Source of the DNA: Allobosea sp. BK604
GTDB taxonomy: Bacteria > Pseudomonadota > Alphaproteobacteria > Rhizobiales > Beijerinckiaceae
Length of the DNA stretch: 64,000 nucleotides
Assembly: GCF_004341515.1 (NCBI RefSeq)
Contig: NZ_SLZF01000003.1
Span: 124,001 to 188,000, forward strand
Direction: 5' to 3'
Below, in pieces: positions 1-10,143 of the stretch. Both the position numbers and the translations under genes were made by a program. The notes below the pieces were generated by a model. The model searched no databases. It saw nothing but the letters and a program-made list of their open reading frames with translations, and was not told the origin of the DNA. The stretch's first letter is position 1. Each line of letters begins with the position of its first letter.

Positions 1-80
1 AGGCTACAGCGCGCTGACACGCGCCAACGACATCAAGCAAAAACAAATCTTGGAAACGCACCAGTCGAGGGAGAGAGTCG

Positions 81-1367
81 ATGAAAGGCTATTCTGTTAG
101 CCGCCGTGCCCTGCTCAAAGCCGGCACCGGCGTCGCAGCGGCATCGCTGCTGGGTTTGAAATCAGTATCCGCTCAGGAGAAGAGCATCAGGGTGTTCTGG
201 TGGGGCTCGCAGGAGCGTGCCGACCGGACCAACCGCGCCGTCGACGCCTATAAAAAGGCCAATGCAGGCATCGATGCCAAGACCGAGTTCGCCGGCTGGT
301 CCGATTACTGGCCGCGCCTGGCGACCCGCGTCGCCGGCCGCAATGCGCCGGACCTGATCCAGATGGATTACCGGTACATGTTCGAGTACGCGCGCCGCGG
401 CGCGATCGTGCCGCTCGACCAGTATCTCGGCAATGCGCTCAAGATCGAGGATTTCGGCAAGGCCAACCTCGAATCCTGCAGCGTCGACGGCAAGCTCTTC
501 GGCATCAATCTCGGCGTGAATTCCTCCTGCGCCGTCTATGACATGTCGGCCTGGGAGCAGGCGGGCGTCGAGCCGATGACCTTCGGCACGAACTGGGACG
601 AGTTCGCCAGCAAATGCGCCGCCTTCGCCAAGGGCAACAAGCGCCGGCGCTTCTACGCCACGATGGATGCAAGCGGCCATGAACCCGCCTTCGAGCTCTG
701 GCTCGTCCAGAACGGCAAGGTGCTCTACACCGAGGACGGCAAGCTCGGCTTCGACGAGAAGGACGCCGGCAACTGGTTCAAGTACTGGGCCGATCTGCGC
801 AAGGCAGGCGGCTGCGTCCCGGCCGATGTCCAGGCGCTCGACAAGTCGACCCTCGACACCACCATGCTGACGCTCGGCCATGCCGCGACCGTGTTCCCGC
901 ATTCGAACCAGTTCGTCGGCTTGCAGCAGCTCAACAAGGCCAAGCTCGACATCACCGCCTTCCCGGTCACCAAGGGCGGCAAGCCGGGCCAGTATCTGAA
1001 GCCGTCGCAGATGTGGTCGATCGCCTCGGATTCGAAGCTGCCGGAGGTCGCGGCCAAGCTGGCGAACTTCACGGTCGCGGAGCCCGAGGGCACGAAGATC
1101 CTCGGTGTCGAGCGCGGCGTGCCCGCCTCCTCCGCCGTCCGCGAGCAGCTTGCGCCGGATCTCGACGACGTCAGCAAGAAGGTCGTCGACTATATCGGCA
1201 AGCTCGGCCCCTATACCGCCAAGCTGCCGCCCTCCCCGCCCAAGGGCGCCGGCGAGGTCTTCACGGTTCTCGAGCGCGTCAGCCAGGAGGTCGGCTTCGG
1301 CACCTCCCCGGAGGAAGGCGGCAAGAAATTCGTCACCGAGGCCCAGACGATCCTCAAGCGGGGTTGA
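81..1367 (+). CDS. Carbohydrate ABC transporter substrate-binding protein
   Basis: This 428-residue protein is a periplasmic solute receptor of the extracellular solute-binding family 1 (MalE/UgpB type). It starts with a twin-arginine signal (SRRALLK at residues 7-13, probable cleavage after Ala31, VSA/QEK), so it may be exported folded by Tat. The mature part opens with IRVFWWGSQERADR, typical of the family. A purine-rich ribosome site (GAGGGAGAG) lies just before the ATG. It is the first gene of an operon with two permeases, two sugar-type dehydrogenases and an ATPase, so it should deliver a sugar, polyol or related compound. The ligand cannot be read from the sequence. The family call is firm. 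Confidence 0.93.
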   Translation: MKGYSVSRRALLKAGTGVAAASLLGLKSVSAQEKSIRVFWWGSQERADRTNRAVDAYKKANAGIDAKTEFAGWSDYWPRLATRVAGRNAPDLIQMDYRYMFEYARRGAIVPLDQYLGNALKIEDFGKANLESCSVDGKLFGINLGVNSSCAVYDMSAWEQAGVEPMTFGTNWDEFASKCAAFAKGNKRRRFYATMDASGHEPAFELWLVQNGKVLYTEDGKLGFDEKDAGNWFKYWADLRKAGGCVPADVQALDKSTLDTTMLTLGHAATVFPHSNQFVGLQQLNKAKLDITAFPVTKGGKPGQYLKPSQMWSIASDSKLPEVAAKLANFTVAEPEGTKILGVERGVPASSAVREQLAPDLDDVSKKVVDYIGKLGPYTAKLPPSPPKGAGEVFTVLERVSQEVGFGTSPEEGGKKFVTEAQTILKRG

Positions 1368-1373
1368 TCCGCA

Positions 1374-2318
1374 ATGGTAAGTTATACCGCAGGCGTTGCG
1401 GTCGATAAGCGCCCGGCGAAGGCCGGGCGCTTCAGCCGCCTCTTCTTCGCCGGCAATGGCGCAGGCTACATGTTCCTGCTGCCTTGGCTGATCGGGTTCC
1501 TCGGGCTGACGCTCGGCCCGGCCCTGGCCTCGCTCTACCTGTCCTTCACCAATTACGACCTGCTGCAGTCGCCGCAATTCGTCGGCGCGGCCAATTACGT
1601 CCACATGGCGACGGCCGACGCGAAATTCGCCGCGGCGATGAAGGTCACCTTCATCTACGTCATCCTCTCCGTGCCGCTGAAGCTCGCCTTCGCGCTGGCG
1701 CTCGCCATGGCCTTCAACCGCGGCATCAAGGGCCTGCCGGTCTACCGCGCGATCTTCTACCTGCCCTCGCTGCTCGGCGGCTCGGTCGCCATCGCGGTGC
1801 TGTGGCGCCAGCTCTTCGCCGCCGATGGCCTGGTGAACTCGGTGCTCTGGCTTTTCGGCATCGACGGCCCGAGCTGGATCTCGAACCCGAATTATTCGCT
1901 CTACACGCTGGTCGTGCTCTCGGTCTGGCAGTTCGGCTCCCCGATGATCATCTTCCTCGCCGGTCTCAGGCAGATCCCGCAGGACATGTACGAGGCTGCC
2001 AGCATGGACGGTGCCTCGAAGGCGCGCCAGTTCTTCCGGATCACCTTGCCGCTGCTGACGCCGGTGATCTTTTTCAACTTCGTCATCCAGACGATCGACG
2101 CGTTCAAGGCGTTCACGCCGTCCTTCATCATCTCGGCCGGCACGGGCGGGCCGATCAACTCGACCCTGTTCTATACGCTCTATCTCTATCAGGAGGCGTT
2201 CGGCTTCTTCCGCATGGGCTATGCCTCGGCACTCGCCTGGGTGCTGGTGCTGATCATCGCGGTCTTCACCGCCTTCTCCTTCCTCTCGGCACGCTATTGG
2301 GTGCATTACGATGACTGA
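1374..2318 (+). CDS. Carbohydrate ABC transporter permease (MalF/UgpA type)
   Basis: This 314-residue inner-membrane permease has about six transmembrane segments, the first near residues 27-50. The cytoplasmic EAA loop that docks on the ATPase is visible from about residue 205 (EAASMDGASKARQFFRITLP). It begins six bases after the binding-protein stop and its 3' end overlaps the next permease by eight bases, which implies translational coupling. It should form a heterodimer with the following permease, as in CUT1-type importers. The N-terminus of about 25 residues is polar and cytoplasmic. Substrate unknown. Confidence 0.93.
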   Translation: MVSYTAGVAVDKRPAKAGRFSRLFFAGNGAGYMFLLPWLIGFLGLTLGPALASLYLSFTNYDLLQSPQFVGAANYVHMATADAKFAAAMKVTFIYVILSVPLKLAFALALAMAFNRGIKGLPVYRAIFYLPSLLGGSVAIAVLWRQLFAADGLVNSVLWLFGIDGPSWISNPNYSLYTLVVLSVWQFGSPMIIFLAGLRQIPQDMYEAASMDGASKARQFFRITLPLLTPVIFFNFVIQTIDAFKAFTPSFIISAGTGGPINSTLFYTLYLYQEAFGFFRMGYASALAWVLVLIIAVFTAFSFLSARYWVHYDD

Positions 2319-3189
2319 TGCAGCGCACACCGCCGCGCCCGGCGATGCGCCGGAGCGGTCGGTCCTCCATTCCATCCTGATCCACGCCACGCTGATCGGC
2401 GTCTCGTTCCTGATGCTCTATCCGCTGTTGTGGATGGTCTCGGGCTCGGTGCGACCCGCCGACGATATCTTCGGCGGCCAGACCTCGCTGATCCCGTCGC
2501 AGGTCACGCTTCAGGCCTACAAGACCGGCTGGTTCGGCCTGCAGGTCTCCTTCGGCACCTTCTTCCTGAATTCGCTGATCATCTCGGTGCTGGCGACGAT
2601 CGGCAACGTGCTCGCCGCCTCCGTGACGGCCTATGCCTTCGCGCGCCTCGAATTCTTCGGCAAGAATTTCTGGTTCGCGCTGATGCTGGGCACCCTGATG
2701 CTGCCCTATCACGTCACGCTCATCCCCCAATATGTCCTCTTCCTGAAGATGGACTGGGTGAACACCTGGCTGCCGCTGGTCGTGCCGAAATTCTTCGCGG
2801 TCGACGCCTTCTTCATCTTCCTGATGGTGCAGTTCTTCCGCGGCATCCCGCGCGAGCTCGACGAGGCCGCGATGATGGACGGCTGCAGCGCCTGGCGGAT
2901 CTACTGGAAGATCATCCTGCCGCTCTCGCTGCCGGTGCTGGCAACCGCCGCGATTTTCTCCTTCATCTGGACCTGGGAGGATTTCTTCGGCCCGCTGATC
3001 TATCTCGGCGACATCCACACCTACACGGTGCAGATCGGCCTGCGCTCGCTGATCGACTCGAGCGGCACGTCCGACTGGGGCGCTCTCTTCGCCATGTCGG
3101 TGCTCTCTCTGATCCCGATCTTCCTGCTCTTTCTCTTCTTCCAGCGCCTGCTGATCGAAGGCATCGCCACCACCGGCATGAAGCGCTGA
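2311..3189 (+). CDS. Carbohydrate ABC transporter permease (MalG/UgpE type)
   Basis: This 292-residue second permease of the importer has about six transmembrane segments and an EAA loop near residue 182 (ELDEAAMMDGCSAWRIYWKI). It overlaps the upstream permease by eight bases. A C-terminal GMKR tail ends the protein, similar to other MalG-type subunits. Together with the first permease and the ATPase at 5395-6471 it completes a CUT1-like transporter. Confidence in the class is high; the sugar is unknown. Confidence 0.93.
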   Translation: MTDAAHTAAPGDAPERSVLHSILIHATLIGVSFLMLYPLLWMVSGSVRPADDIFGGQTSLIPSQVTLQAYKTGWFGLQVSFGTFFLNSLIISVLATIGNVLAASVTAYAFARLEFFGKNFWFALMLGTLMLPYHVTLIPQYVLFLKMDWVNTWLPLVVPKFFAVDAFFIFLMVQFFRGIPRELDEAAMMDGCSAWRIYWKIILPLSLPVLATAAIFSFIWTWEDFFGPLIYLGDIHTYTVQIGLRSLIDSSGTSDWGALFAMSVLSLIPIFLLFLFFQRLLIEGIATTGMKR

Positions 3190-3199
3190 GGAGATTGCG

Positions 3200-4240
3200 A
3201 TGAGGACGCTCGACTTCGCCGTCATCGGCATCAACCACGACCATATCAACGGTCAGATCGGCGCGCTCCGGCGCGCCGGCGCCAACTGCGTCGGCTTCCA
3301 GGCGCCGGAGGACGACCTGGCTGCTGCTTTCGCGGCAAAGTACCCGGAGATCCCGCGCGTTGCCGAGGCCGCCCGGCTCTACGAGGATCCGTCGATCCAG
3401 TTGATCGTCAGCGCGGCGATCCCCGCCGATCGCGCCGCGATCGCCATCGCCGCCATGCGCCACGGCAAGGACGTGATGCTGGACAAGCCGGGCATGACCA
3501 GCCTTGCCCAGCTCCTCGAGATCAAGGCCGTGCAGGCCGAGACGAAGCGCATCGTCTCGATCATGTATTCCGAGCATTTCGAGGTCGCGGCCACGGTCAA
3601 GGCCGGCGAGCTCGTCGCTGCCGGCGCGATCGGCGACGTCGTCAACCTGATCGGCATGGGTCCGCACCGGCTGCGCAAGCCGCAGCGCCCCGGCTGGTTC
3701 TTCGAGCGCGAGCGCTATGGCGGCATCCTGACCGACATTGCCTCGCATCAATGCGAGCAGTTCCTGTTCTTCGCCGACGCTGTTGATGCCGAGATCCTTT
3801 CGGCCTCGGTCGACAACCGCGCCAATCCCGACAAGCCCGGCCTGCAGGATGTCGGCGACATGCACCTGCGCACACCGAAGGGCGTCACCGGCTATATCGG
3901 CGTCCACTGGTTCACGCCGGACGGTCTGCCGACCTGGGGCGACGGCCGGCTCACCATCGTCGGCACGCATGGCACGATCGAGCTGCGCAAATATCTCGAC
4001 GTCGCCGGCCGGCCCGGCAAGGACCATCTCTTCCTCGTCGATCGCGAGGGCATGCAGCATATCGACTGCTCCACGGTCGAGCTGCCCTATGGCGGCCAGC
4101 TCATTGCCGATGTCCTCAACCGCACGGAGACGGCGATGCCGCAGGCTCGCTGCTTCAAGGCGATGGAGATCGCGCTCAAGGCTCAGCACCTCGCCGAGAC
4201 CGGCAAGCTGCCGAGCGAATATTCCCAAGAGGCTGCCTGA
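3200..4240 (+). CDS. Gfo/Idh/MocA family oxidoreductase (first copy)
   Basis: This 346-residue protein has an N-terminal Rossmann NAD(P)-binding domain (about residues 1-125) and a C-terminal GFO/IDH/MocA substrate domain. Family members oxidise or isomerise sugars, inositols and their derivatives. The usual EKP motif reads DKP here (KDVMLDKPGMTS), a known kind of variation that keeps the Lys. The nucleotide loop (GINHDHINGQIG) departs from the classical GxGxxG. It follows the permease by ten bases and its stop overlaps the next start by one base (TGATG), so the two dehydrogenases are probably made together and act on the imported compound in consecutive steps. Substrate not inferable. Confidence 0.88.
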   Translation: MRTLDFAVIGINHDHINGQIGALRRAGANCVGFQAPEDDLAAAFAAKYPEIPRVAEAARLYEDPSIQLIVSAAIPADRAAIAIAAMRHGKDVMLDKPGMTSLAQLLEIKAVQAETKRIVSIMYSEHFEVAATVKAGELVAAGAIGDVVNLIGMGPHRLRKPQRPGWFFERERYGGILTDIASHQCEQFLFFADAVDAEILSASVDNRANPDKPGLQDVGDMHLRTPKGVTGYIGVHWFTPDGLPTWGDGRLTIVGTHGTIELRKYLDVAGRPGKDHLFLVDREGMQHIDCSTVELPYGGQLIADVLNRTETAMPQARCFKAMEIALKAQHLAETGKLPSEYSQEAA

Positions 4241-5316
4241 TGAGCGAAGTGAAGTCCGTCGCGGTGGTCGGCTGCAATATCGGCCGCTCGCATATTTTCG
4301 AGGGCTATGCGCCGCGGCCCGAGCGCTGGCGTCTCGCCGCCGTCTGCGACCTCAACCAGGAGCGGCTCGACAAGGTCGCCGACGAGTTCTCGGCCGAAAG
4401 CCGCACCAAATATTTCGACGAGTTGCTGGGCCGCGACGATATCGACGTCATCGACATCTCGACCCCGCCGGCGACGCATTACGAGCTCGTCACCAAGGCG
4501 CTCGCGGCCGGCAAGCATGTCGTCTGCGAGAAGCCGCTGGTCGGCTCGCTCCGTGACGTCGACAGGCTGCTCGAGGCGGAGGCGCAGAGCGGCCGCATCC
4601 TGATGCCGGTCTTCCAGTACCGCTACGGTGACGGCGCCCAGAAGGCCAAGCGCATCATCGATGCGAGGCTTGCCGGCAAGCCCTATCTCGGCACGGTCGA
4701 GACCCATTGGAAGCGCACGGGCGCCTATTACGAGGTGCCCTGGCGCGGCAAATGGGAGACCGAGCTAGGCGGCGTGCTGATGACCCACGCCATCCATATC
4801 CACGACATGCTGACCTATCTGATGGGTCCGGTTGCGAAGCTCTTCGCCCGCGCCACGACCCGGGTGAACGCGATCGAGGTCGAGGATTGCGTCGCCGCCT
4901 CGCTGGAAATGGCGAGCGGCGCGCTCGTCGCCGCCAGCGCGACGCTCGGTTCGCAGAACGAGATCAGCCGCCTCAGGCTCTGCTTCGAGAACGTCACCTT
5001 CGAGAGCGGCGGCGCGCAATATTCGCCGGGCGACGATCCCTGGACGATCCTGCCGGCCGATGACGAGATCGGCGCGAAGATCGATGCGCTGCTGGCCGAT
5101 TACCAACCGGTCGGCCGCCGCTTCCTCGGCCAGATGGATGCGTTCCACGAGGCGCTGAACGGGCGCGCGCCGGTGCCGGTGACGATCGCGGATGCGCGCC
5201 AGGCACTGGAACTGGCGACGGCCTTCTATGAATCGGCGCAGACCGGCAGGGACATCGCCCTGCCGATCGGCGCCGACCATCCGAAATACCAGAGCTGGCG
5301 TCCGAACGGGCACTGA
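4240..5316 (+). CDS. Gfo/Idh/MocA family oxidoreductase (second copy)
   Basis: This 358-residue NAD(P)-dependent dehydrogenase of the same family as its upstream neighbour is divergent from it in sequence. It keeps the canonical EKPL motif (KHVVCEKPLVGS). The Rossmann loop reads VGCNIGRSHIFEGYAP. The start codon shares one base with the stop of the previous gene, which supports coupling. In importer operons such pairs often convert a sugar or cyclitol through a keto intermediate; this is inference from context. The C-terminal half carries the alpha/beta domain that binds the substrate. Confidence 0.88.
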   Translation: MSEVKSVAVVGCNIGRSHIFEGYAPRPERWRLAAVCDLNQERLDKVADEFSAESRTKYFDELLGRDDIDVIDISTPPATHYELVTKALAAGKHVVCEKPLVGSLRDVDRLLEAEAQSGRILMPVFQYRYGDGAQKAKRIIDARLAGKPYLGTVETHWKRTGAYYEVPWRGKWETELGGVLMTHAIHIHDMLTYLMGPVAKLFARATTRVNAIEVEDCVAASLEMASGALVAASATLGSQNEISRLRLCFENVTFESGGAQYSPGDDPWTILPADDEIGAKIDALLADYQPVGRRFLGQMDAFHEALNGRAPVPVTIADARQALELATAFYESAQTGRDIALPIGADHPKYQSWRPNGH

Positions 5317-5335
5317 ACCCACAGAAGAAAACCAC

Positions 5336-5376
5336 GCGCGATCGCTGTCACAAGGCCGGAACGGCGGCGCGATCGC
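5336..5376. repeat. Pair of GCGCGATCGC sites before the ATPase gene
   Basis: The ten-base sequence GCGCGATCGC occurs at 5336-5345 and again at 5367-5376, in the 78-base gap between the second dehydrogenase and the ATPase gene. The inner octamer GCGATCGC is self-complementary, so the two copies could pair into a stem in RNA or serve as a paired protein site. It may tune expression of the ATPase relative to the rest of the operon. Function is inference. Confidence 0.3.
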
Positions 5377-5394
5377 CAAAATGCGGAGGACGAG

Positions 5395-6471
<1,077 letters not shown>

Positions 6472-6477
6472 CCGGAC

Positions 6478-6618
6478 CTATCCGGCCTCGCCCACGCCAT
6501 CGGCGCGATTGAGCTTGATATCGGCGCCTGCCGCCCAGGCGCCGATATCCTCGCGCCGCAGCGCCGCCGCCATGAGGCCGGGAAACAGCTCGGGCGTACA
6601 GGTGAATACGGGGGTGCC
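6478..6618 (-). pseudogene. Possible remnant of a VWA-domain protein C-terminus
   Basis: The 302-base gap 6472-6773 has no intact gene. On the minus strand about 46 codons up to a stop at 6478 read like a genuine protein tail, with the core PVFTCTPELFPGLMAAALRR. I recall similar tails on VWA/CoxE-like proteins encoded beside MoxR ATPases; this is memory, not a search. The codons upstream in the same frame (6619-6750) do not look like such a protein, so at most a 3' fragment of a decayed gene is left. It is convergent with the upstream ATPase gene. The remainder of the gap, up to the start at 6774, shows nothing else clear. Confidence 0.33.
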
Positions 6619-6773
6619 TCGCCCTGCGCACGCGCATGGGTCGGCCGCTCGATGCGATCGGCGCATAGGCCCGTCCGTCTCTGCGGCATGGCAGAGCGAC
6701 GCTGCCCAGGCTTGGCCCCGCCCGCGAACAGGTCGATAGTCGCGCGTCACGACGAATTTGCGGAGACTGGACG

Positions 6774-8390
6774 ATGACGACCCCTGCGGCGAGCCCTGAG
6801 CAGCAAGCCTATCGCACCCAGAACTGGGCGCTGACCAAACCTTCGGCGCGCGGACGCAACGGCATCGTCGTCAGCCAGCAGCGCGAGGCCGCCGAGGCCG
6901 GCGCCGCGATCCTCGAAGCCGGCGGCAATGCGGCCGATGCCGCCGTCGCCGCGGCTTTCGCGCTGGCCGCGGTCGAGCCCTGGAATAGCGGGCTCGGCGG
7001 CATCGGCTTCGCCGTCGTGCACAAGGCCAACGAGACACGGGCGCAGGTCGTCGATTTCGGGCCGATCGCGCCGCACCGGGCCGACCCGGCCGACTATCCC
7101 CTCACCGGAGTGATGAAGAACGACCTCTTCACCTGGCCGGAGGTTGTCGGCGACCGCAATATCCACGGCCCCTATTCCTTCTGCGCACCGTCCTCGGTCG
7201 CCGGCTATGCCAAGCTGAAAGAGGCTTTCGGCACGGCCATGCCAATCTCCGAGCTGCTGCAGCCGGCGATCGCGCTCGCCAGGCGCGGGCTTGTGCAGGA
7301 CTGGTACACGACGCTGAAGATCTCGTCCTCGGCCTCGGTGCTGCGGCTCTACGAGGAGAGCGCCCGGATCTACCTGCCGAACGGCCTGCCGCCGGTGCCG
7401 CCCTATCAGGGCAAGCCGGGCTTCTTCCGGCTCGGCAACCTGGCATCGACGCTGGAGCACCTCGCCAAGGCCGGGCTTGACGATTTCTATCGCGGCGACC
7501 TCGCACGGCGGCTCGCTGCCGATATCGCCTCCGTCGGTGGCATTGTCGATGCGCAGGACCTCGCCGATTGCCGGGCCGTCATCCGCGAGGCTCCTGTGCT
7601 CGACTGGCGCGGCACGCACCTGCTCCACACCGCCGGCGGCCTGACCGCGGCTCCGACGCTGGAAGCGGTGATGGCTGGCATGGCCGACAGCAAGCCGCGA
7701 CAGAATGGCGGCGACGCCGCCTGGTTCGCGACGCTCTCGCGGGTGATGAAGCAGGCCTATGCCGAGCGTCTCGAAGGGCTCGGCGCCGCCAAGCCGATGG
7801 CGCTGGAACCGGCAGAGACCTGCACAACCCATCTTACGGTGGTCGATGGCGAGGGCAATCTCGTCGCGCTGACGACGACGCTCCTCTCGTCCATGGGCAG
7901 CCGCGTCGTGCTGCCGGACACCGGCGTGCTGATGAATAACGGCATGATGTGGTTCGACCCGCGCCCGGGCAGCGCCAATGCAATCGCGCCCGGCGCGCGC
8001 CCGCTCTGCAACATGTGCCCGGTCGTGGTGACGCCGAAGGACGGGACCTGGCCGCGCGCGGCGGCCGGCGCCTCCGGCGGGCGGCGCATCCTCGCCTCCG
8101 TCTACCAGATGCTGGCCTGGACGCTGGATTGCGGCATGGATGTCGAGACTGCGGCGCATCAGCCGCGGATCGACGTCTCCGGCCCGGACGGCACGACGGC
8201 CGATTGCAGGCTGCCGGCAGAGACGATTGCGGCACTGGAGGCCGAAGGGCCGCTCAGCATCGTCGAGCACAGCGTCATGCCGATCAACTTCGCCTGCCCC
8301 AATATCATCGTCGTCGGCAAGGACGGGGCGGAAGGCTGCAGCGACGCGGCCTCGCCGAGCTCGGCGGCGGTCGCCGCCGGCACGATGTGA
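6774..8390 (+). CDS. Gamma-glutamyltransferase family protein
   Basis: This 538-residue N-terminal-nucleophile hydrolase belongs to the gamma-glutamyltranspeptidase family, which cleaves gamma-glutamyl bonds (glutathione and similar compounds) or acylates amines. The family self-cleaves before a Thr that becomes the nucleophile; here Thr351-Thr352-His353 (CTTHLTVVDGEGN) fits. No signal peptide is visible, so unlike the E. coli periplasmic enzyme it is probably cytoplasmic and may act on another amide. It stands alone, 300 bases after the sugar importer, and its 3' end meets a palindromic repeat shared with the convergent binding-protein gene. Substrate uncertain; family call firm. Confidence 0.88.
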   Translation: MTTPAASPEQQAYRTQNWALTKPSARGRNGIVVSQQREAAEAGAAILEAGGNAADAAVAAAFALAAVEPWNSGLGGIGFAVVHKANETRAQVVDFGPIAPHRADPADYPLTGVMKNDLFTWPEVVGDRNIHGPYSFCAPSSVAGYAKLKEAFGTAMPISELLQPAIALARRGLVQDWYTTLKISSSASVLRLYEESARIYLPNGLPPVPPYQGKPGFFRLGNLASTLEHLAKAGLDDFYRGDLARRLAADIASVGGIVDAQDLADCRAVIREAPVLDWRGTHLLHTAGGLTAAPTLEAVMAGMADSKPRQNGGDAAWFATLSRVMKQAYAERLEGLGAAKPMALEPAETCTTHLTVVDGEGNLVALTTTLLSSMGSRVVLPDTGVLMNNGMMWFDPRPGSANAIAPGARPLCNMCPVVVTPKDGTWPRAAAGASGGRRILASVYQMLAWTLDCGMDVETAAHQPRIDVSGPDGTTADCRLPAETIAALEAEGPLSIVEHSVMPINFACPNIIVVGKDGAEGCSDAASPSSAAVAAGTM

Positions 8391-8403
8391 GCCCGACCCA
8401 CGA

Positions 8404-8496
8404 CGTCATGCTCGGCCTCGTGCCGAGCATCCACGTCTTGAACACTGCCCTCGATCAACGAAGACGTGGATGGTCGGGACAAGCCCGACCATGACG
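8404..8496. repeat. 93-base palindromic intergenic repeat, copy 1
   Basis: This imperfect nested palindrome lies between two convergent genes. Outer arms CGTCATG (8404-8410) and CATGACG (8490-8496), inner arms ACGTCTT (8433-8439) and AAGACGT (8461-8467). A second copy of exactly the same length lies at 49364-49456, also between convergent genes. Such REP-like elements are abundant in Hyphomicrobiales and often act as bidirectional terminators or mRNA 3' stabilisers; the role here is inference. Confidence 0.8.
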
Positions 8497-8515
8497 AGTC
8501 AGCCCGTTCCGGATA

Positions 8516-10102
8516 TCAAACCCGCTTCAGCCCCCACGGATAGGGCGCCGAGCCCGGCAGCATGCCGGTGAGGTTCTTGCGATAGGCGGTCTTGATCACG
8601 AACTGGCCGAGCGGGATCGTGGCGCATTCCTCCAGCGCCAGCCGGCCGATCGCGACCGCCGCCTTCTTCTGCGCCTCCGGATCGGGGGCGAAGAGCCATT
8701 CCTCCGCCAGCGCCTCGGCCTGGGGGCTGGTCCACCAGCCGAACCAGCCGCTGGCGCCGGGGCCGCGCACCAGGTTCGACAGTGCCGGATTGCCCCAGCC
8801 GATCGCCGCGCCGGTGGTGTGGAAGATGCTCCAGCCGCCCTTCTCGACCGGCTCGCGGCTGTTGCGGCGCTGAATCACCGTGCCCCAGTCGCTCGCTGCC
8901 ATCTCGACATTCATGCCGAGATCCTTGAGCAGCTCGAAAGTCACGTCGCCGAGCGGGCCGATATCGGGGAAGTCGGTCGGATTGATGATCACGACCTTCT
9001 CGCCATTGTAGCCGGAGGTCTTCAACACCGCCTTGGCCTTGTCCATGCTCTGCGGCATCAGGTCTTCGAGCTCGCCCGTGTAATAGGGCGTGCCGCGCCA
9101 CCACAGGTTCCGGCAGATCTGCCAGGTCGTGGTGTCGTCGCCCTGGCTGGCGCGCATATAGTCTTCCTGCTTGACGGCGAGGCGGACGGCGGCGCGGACC
9201 TTGGGATTGTTGAAGGGCGGCTGCAGGTGGTTGAGCCGCATGATCGAGCCGCGGCCGGCCGTGTCGATCACCTCGCGGGTGATGTCCGGGCTCTTCGCCA
9301 GCATCGGCTGGAGATCGGCGAGCGGGCGCTCCCACCAGTCGATCTCGCCCTTGACCAGTGCATTGGCGGCAGTGGCGGGGTCGGGCAGGATCGGCCATTC
9401 GACACGCTTGAAATACGCGACCTTGCCGCCGGCATTGCGGCTCGGCGGTTCGCTGCGCGGCTTGTAGCCGTCGAACTTCTCATAGACAGCCTTGCTGCCC
9501 GAGACATATTCGGCGGCGACGAATTTGTAGGGGCCGGAGCCGGTCATCTCCGTGACCTGCTTGTTGGCGTCGGTCTGCGCCAGCCGCTCCGGCATGATGA
9601 AGGGCGGATTGTCGCCCTTGGCGAGGCAGTCGAGCATCATCGGGAAGGGGCGCGTCAGCTTGATCTCGATGGTGCGGTCATCGGCCGGGTTCCAGGCTTC
9701 GACAACCTTGGCGAGAAGCTGGCCATAGGGGTCGCGCTGGCACCAGCGCTTCATGCTGGCGATACAATCGGCGGCCTTCACCGGCGCGCCGTCGTGGAAC
9801 ATCAGCCCCTCGCGCAGCTTGATGCGCCAGGTCTTGCCGTCGGCGGAGATCTCGTGCCCCTCCGCCATCTGCGGCTGCGGCTTGAGGGTGAGGTCGCCGC
9901 CATAGAGCGTGTCGAAGACATAGTAGCCGTGATTATTGGTCACGGTCGCGGTGGTCCAGATCGGGTCGAGCGCCGTCAGGTTGGCCTGCGGCGCCATTTT
10001 CAGGACGTCCGGGCTGGCGCCTTGCGCCAGTGCCGGAAGCGACAGTGAGGGGCCGATGGCGGCGAGTGCCGTTGCCCCCTTCAGGAATGTACGACGCTTC
10101 AT
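8516..10102 (-). CDS. Peptide-type ABC transporter substrate-binding protein (family 5)
   Basis: This 528-residue periplasmic binding protein belongs to the DppA/OppA (SBP_bac_5) family. A Tat-like signal is present (RRTFLK at residues 3-8, cleavage near LPALAQ/G). The core contains the family stretch AEGHEISADGKTWRIKLREG. It is last in a minus-strand unit with an amidase, an M20 hydrolase and an M81 protein, so its ligand is probably a peptide or amide degraded by them. It has no permease of its own; the nearest DppB/DppC pair is at 17342-19098 on the other strand. It is clearly paralogous to the protein at 59237-60829. Start supported by GAGGGAG before the ATG. Confidence 0.92.
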   Translation of the reverse strand: MKRRTFLKGATALAAIGPSLSLPALAQGASPDVLKMAPQANLTALDPIWTTATVTNNHGYYVFDTLYGGDLTLKPQPQMAEGHEISADGKTWRIKLREGLMFHDGAPVKAADCIASMKRWCQRDPYGQLLAKVVEAWNPADDRTIEIKLTRPFPMMLDCLAKGDNPPFIMPERLAQTDANKQVTEMTGSGPYKFVAAEYVSGSKAVYEKFDGYKPRSEPPSRNAGGKVAYFKRVEWPILPDPATAANALVKGEIDWWERPLADLQPMLAKSPDITREVIDTAGRGSIMRLNHLQPPFNNPKVRAAVRLAVKQEDYMRASQGDDTTTWQICRNLWWRGTPYYTGELEDLMPQSMDKAKAVLKTSGYNGEKVVIINPTDFPDIGPLGDVTFELLKDLGMNVEMAASDWGTVIQRRNSREPVEKGGWSIFHTTGAAIGWGNPALSNLVRGPGASGWFGWWTSPQAEALAEEWLFAPDPEAQKKAAVAIGRLALEECATIPLGQFVIKTAYRKNLTGMLPGSAPYPWGLKRV

Positions 10103-10143
10103 GCTCTCCCTCCTCTGTCACGGCTCCCGGCCGCTCTTTGTGA

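Noticed and set aside
162..2390. Long antisense open frame opposite the sugar binding protein and permease
   Set aside because: It runs opposite strongly recognisable genes, is composed of charged low-complexity residues and has no family resemblance; high GC content creates such frames.
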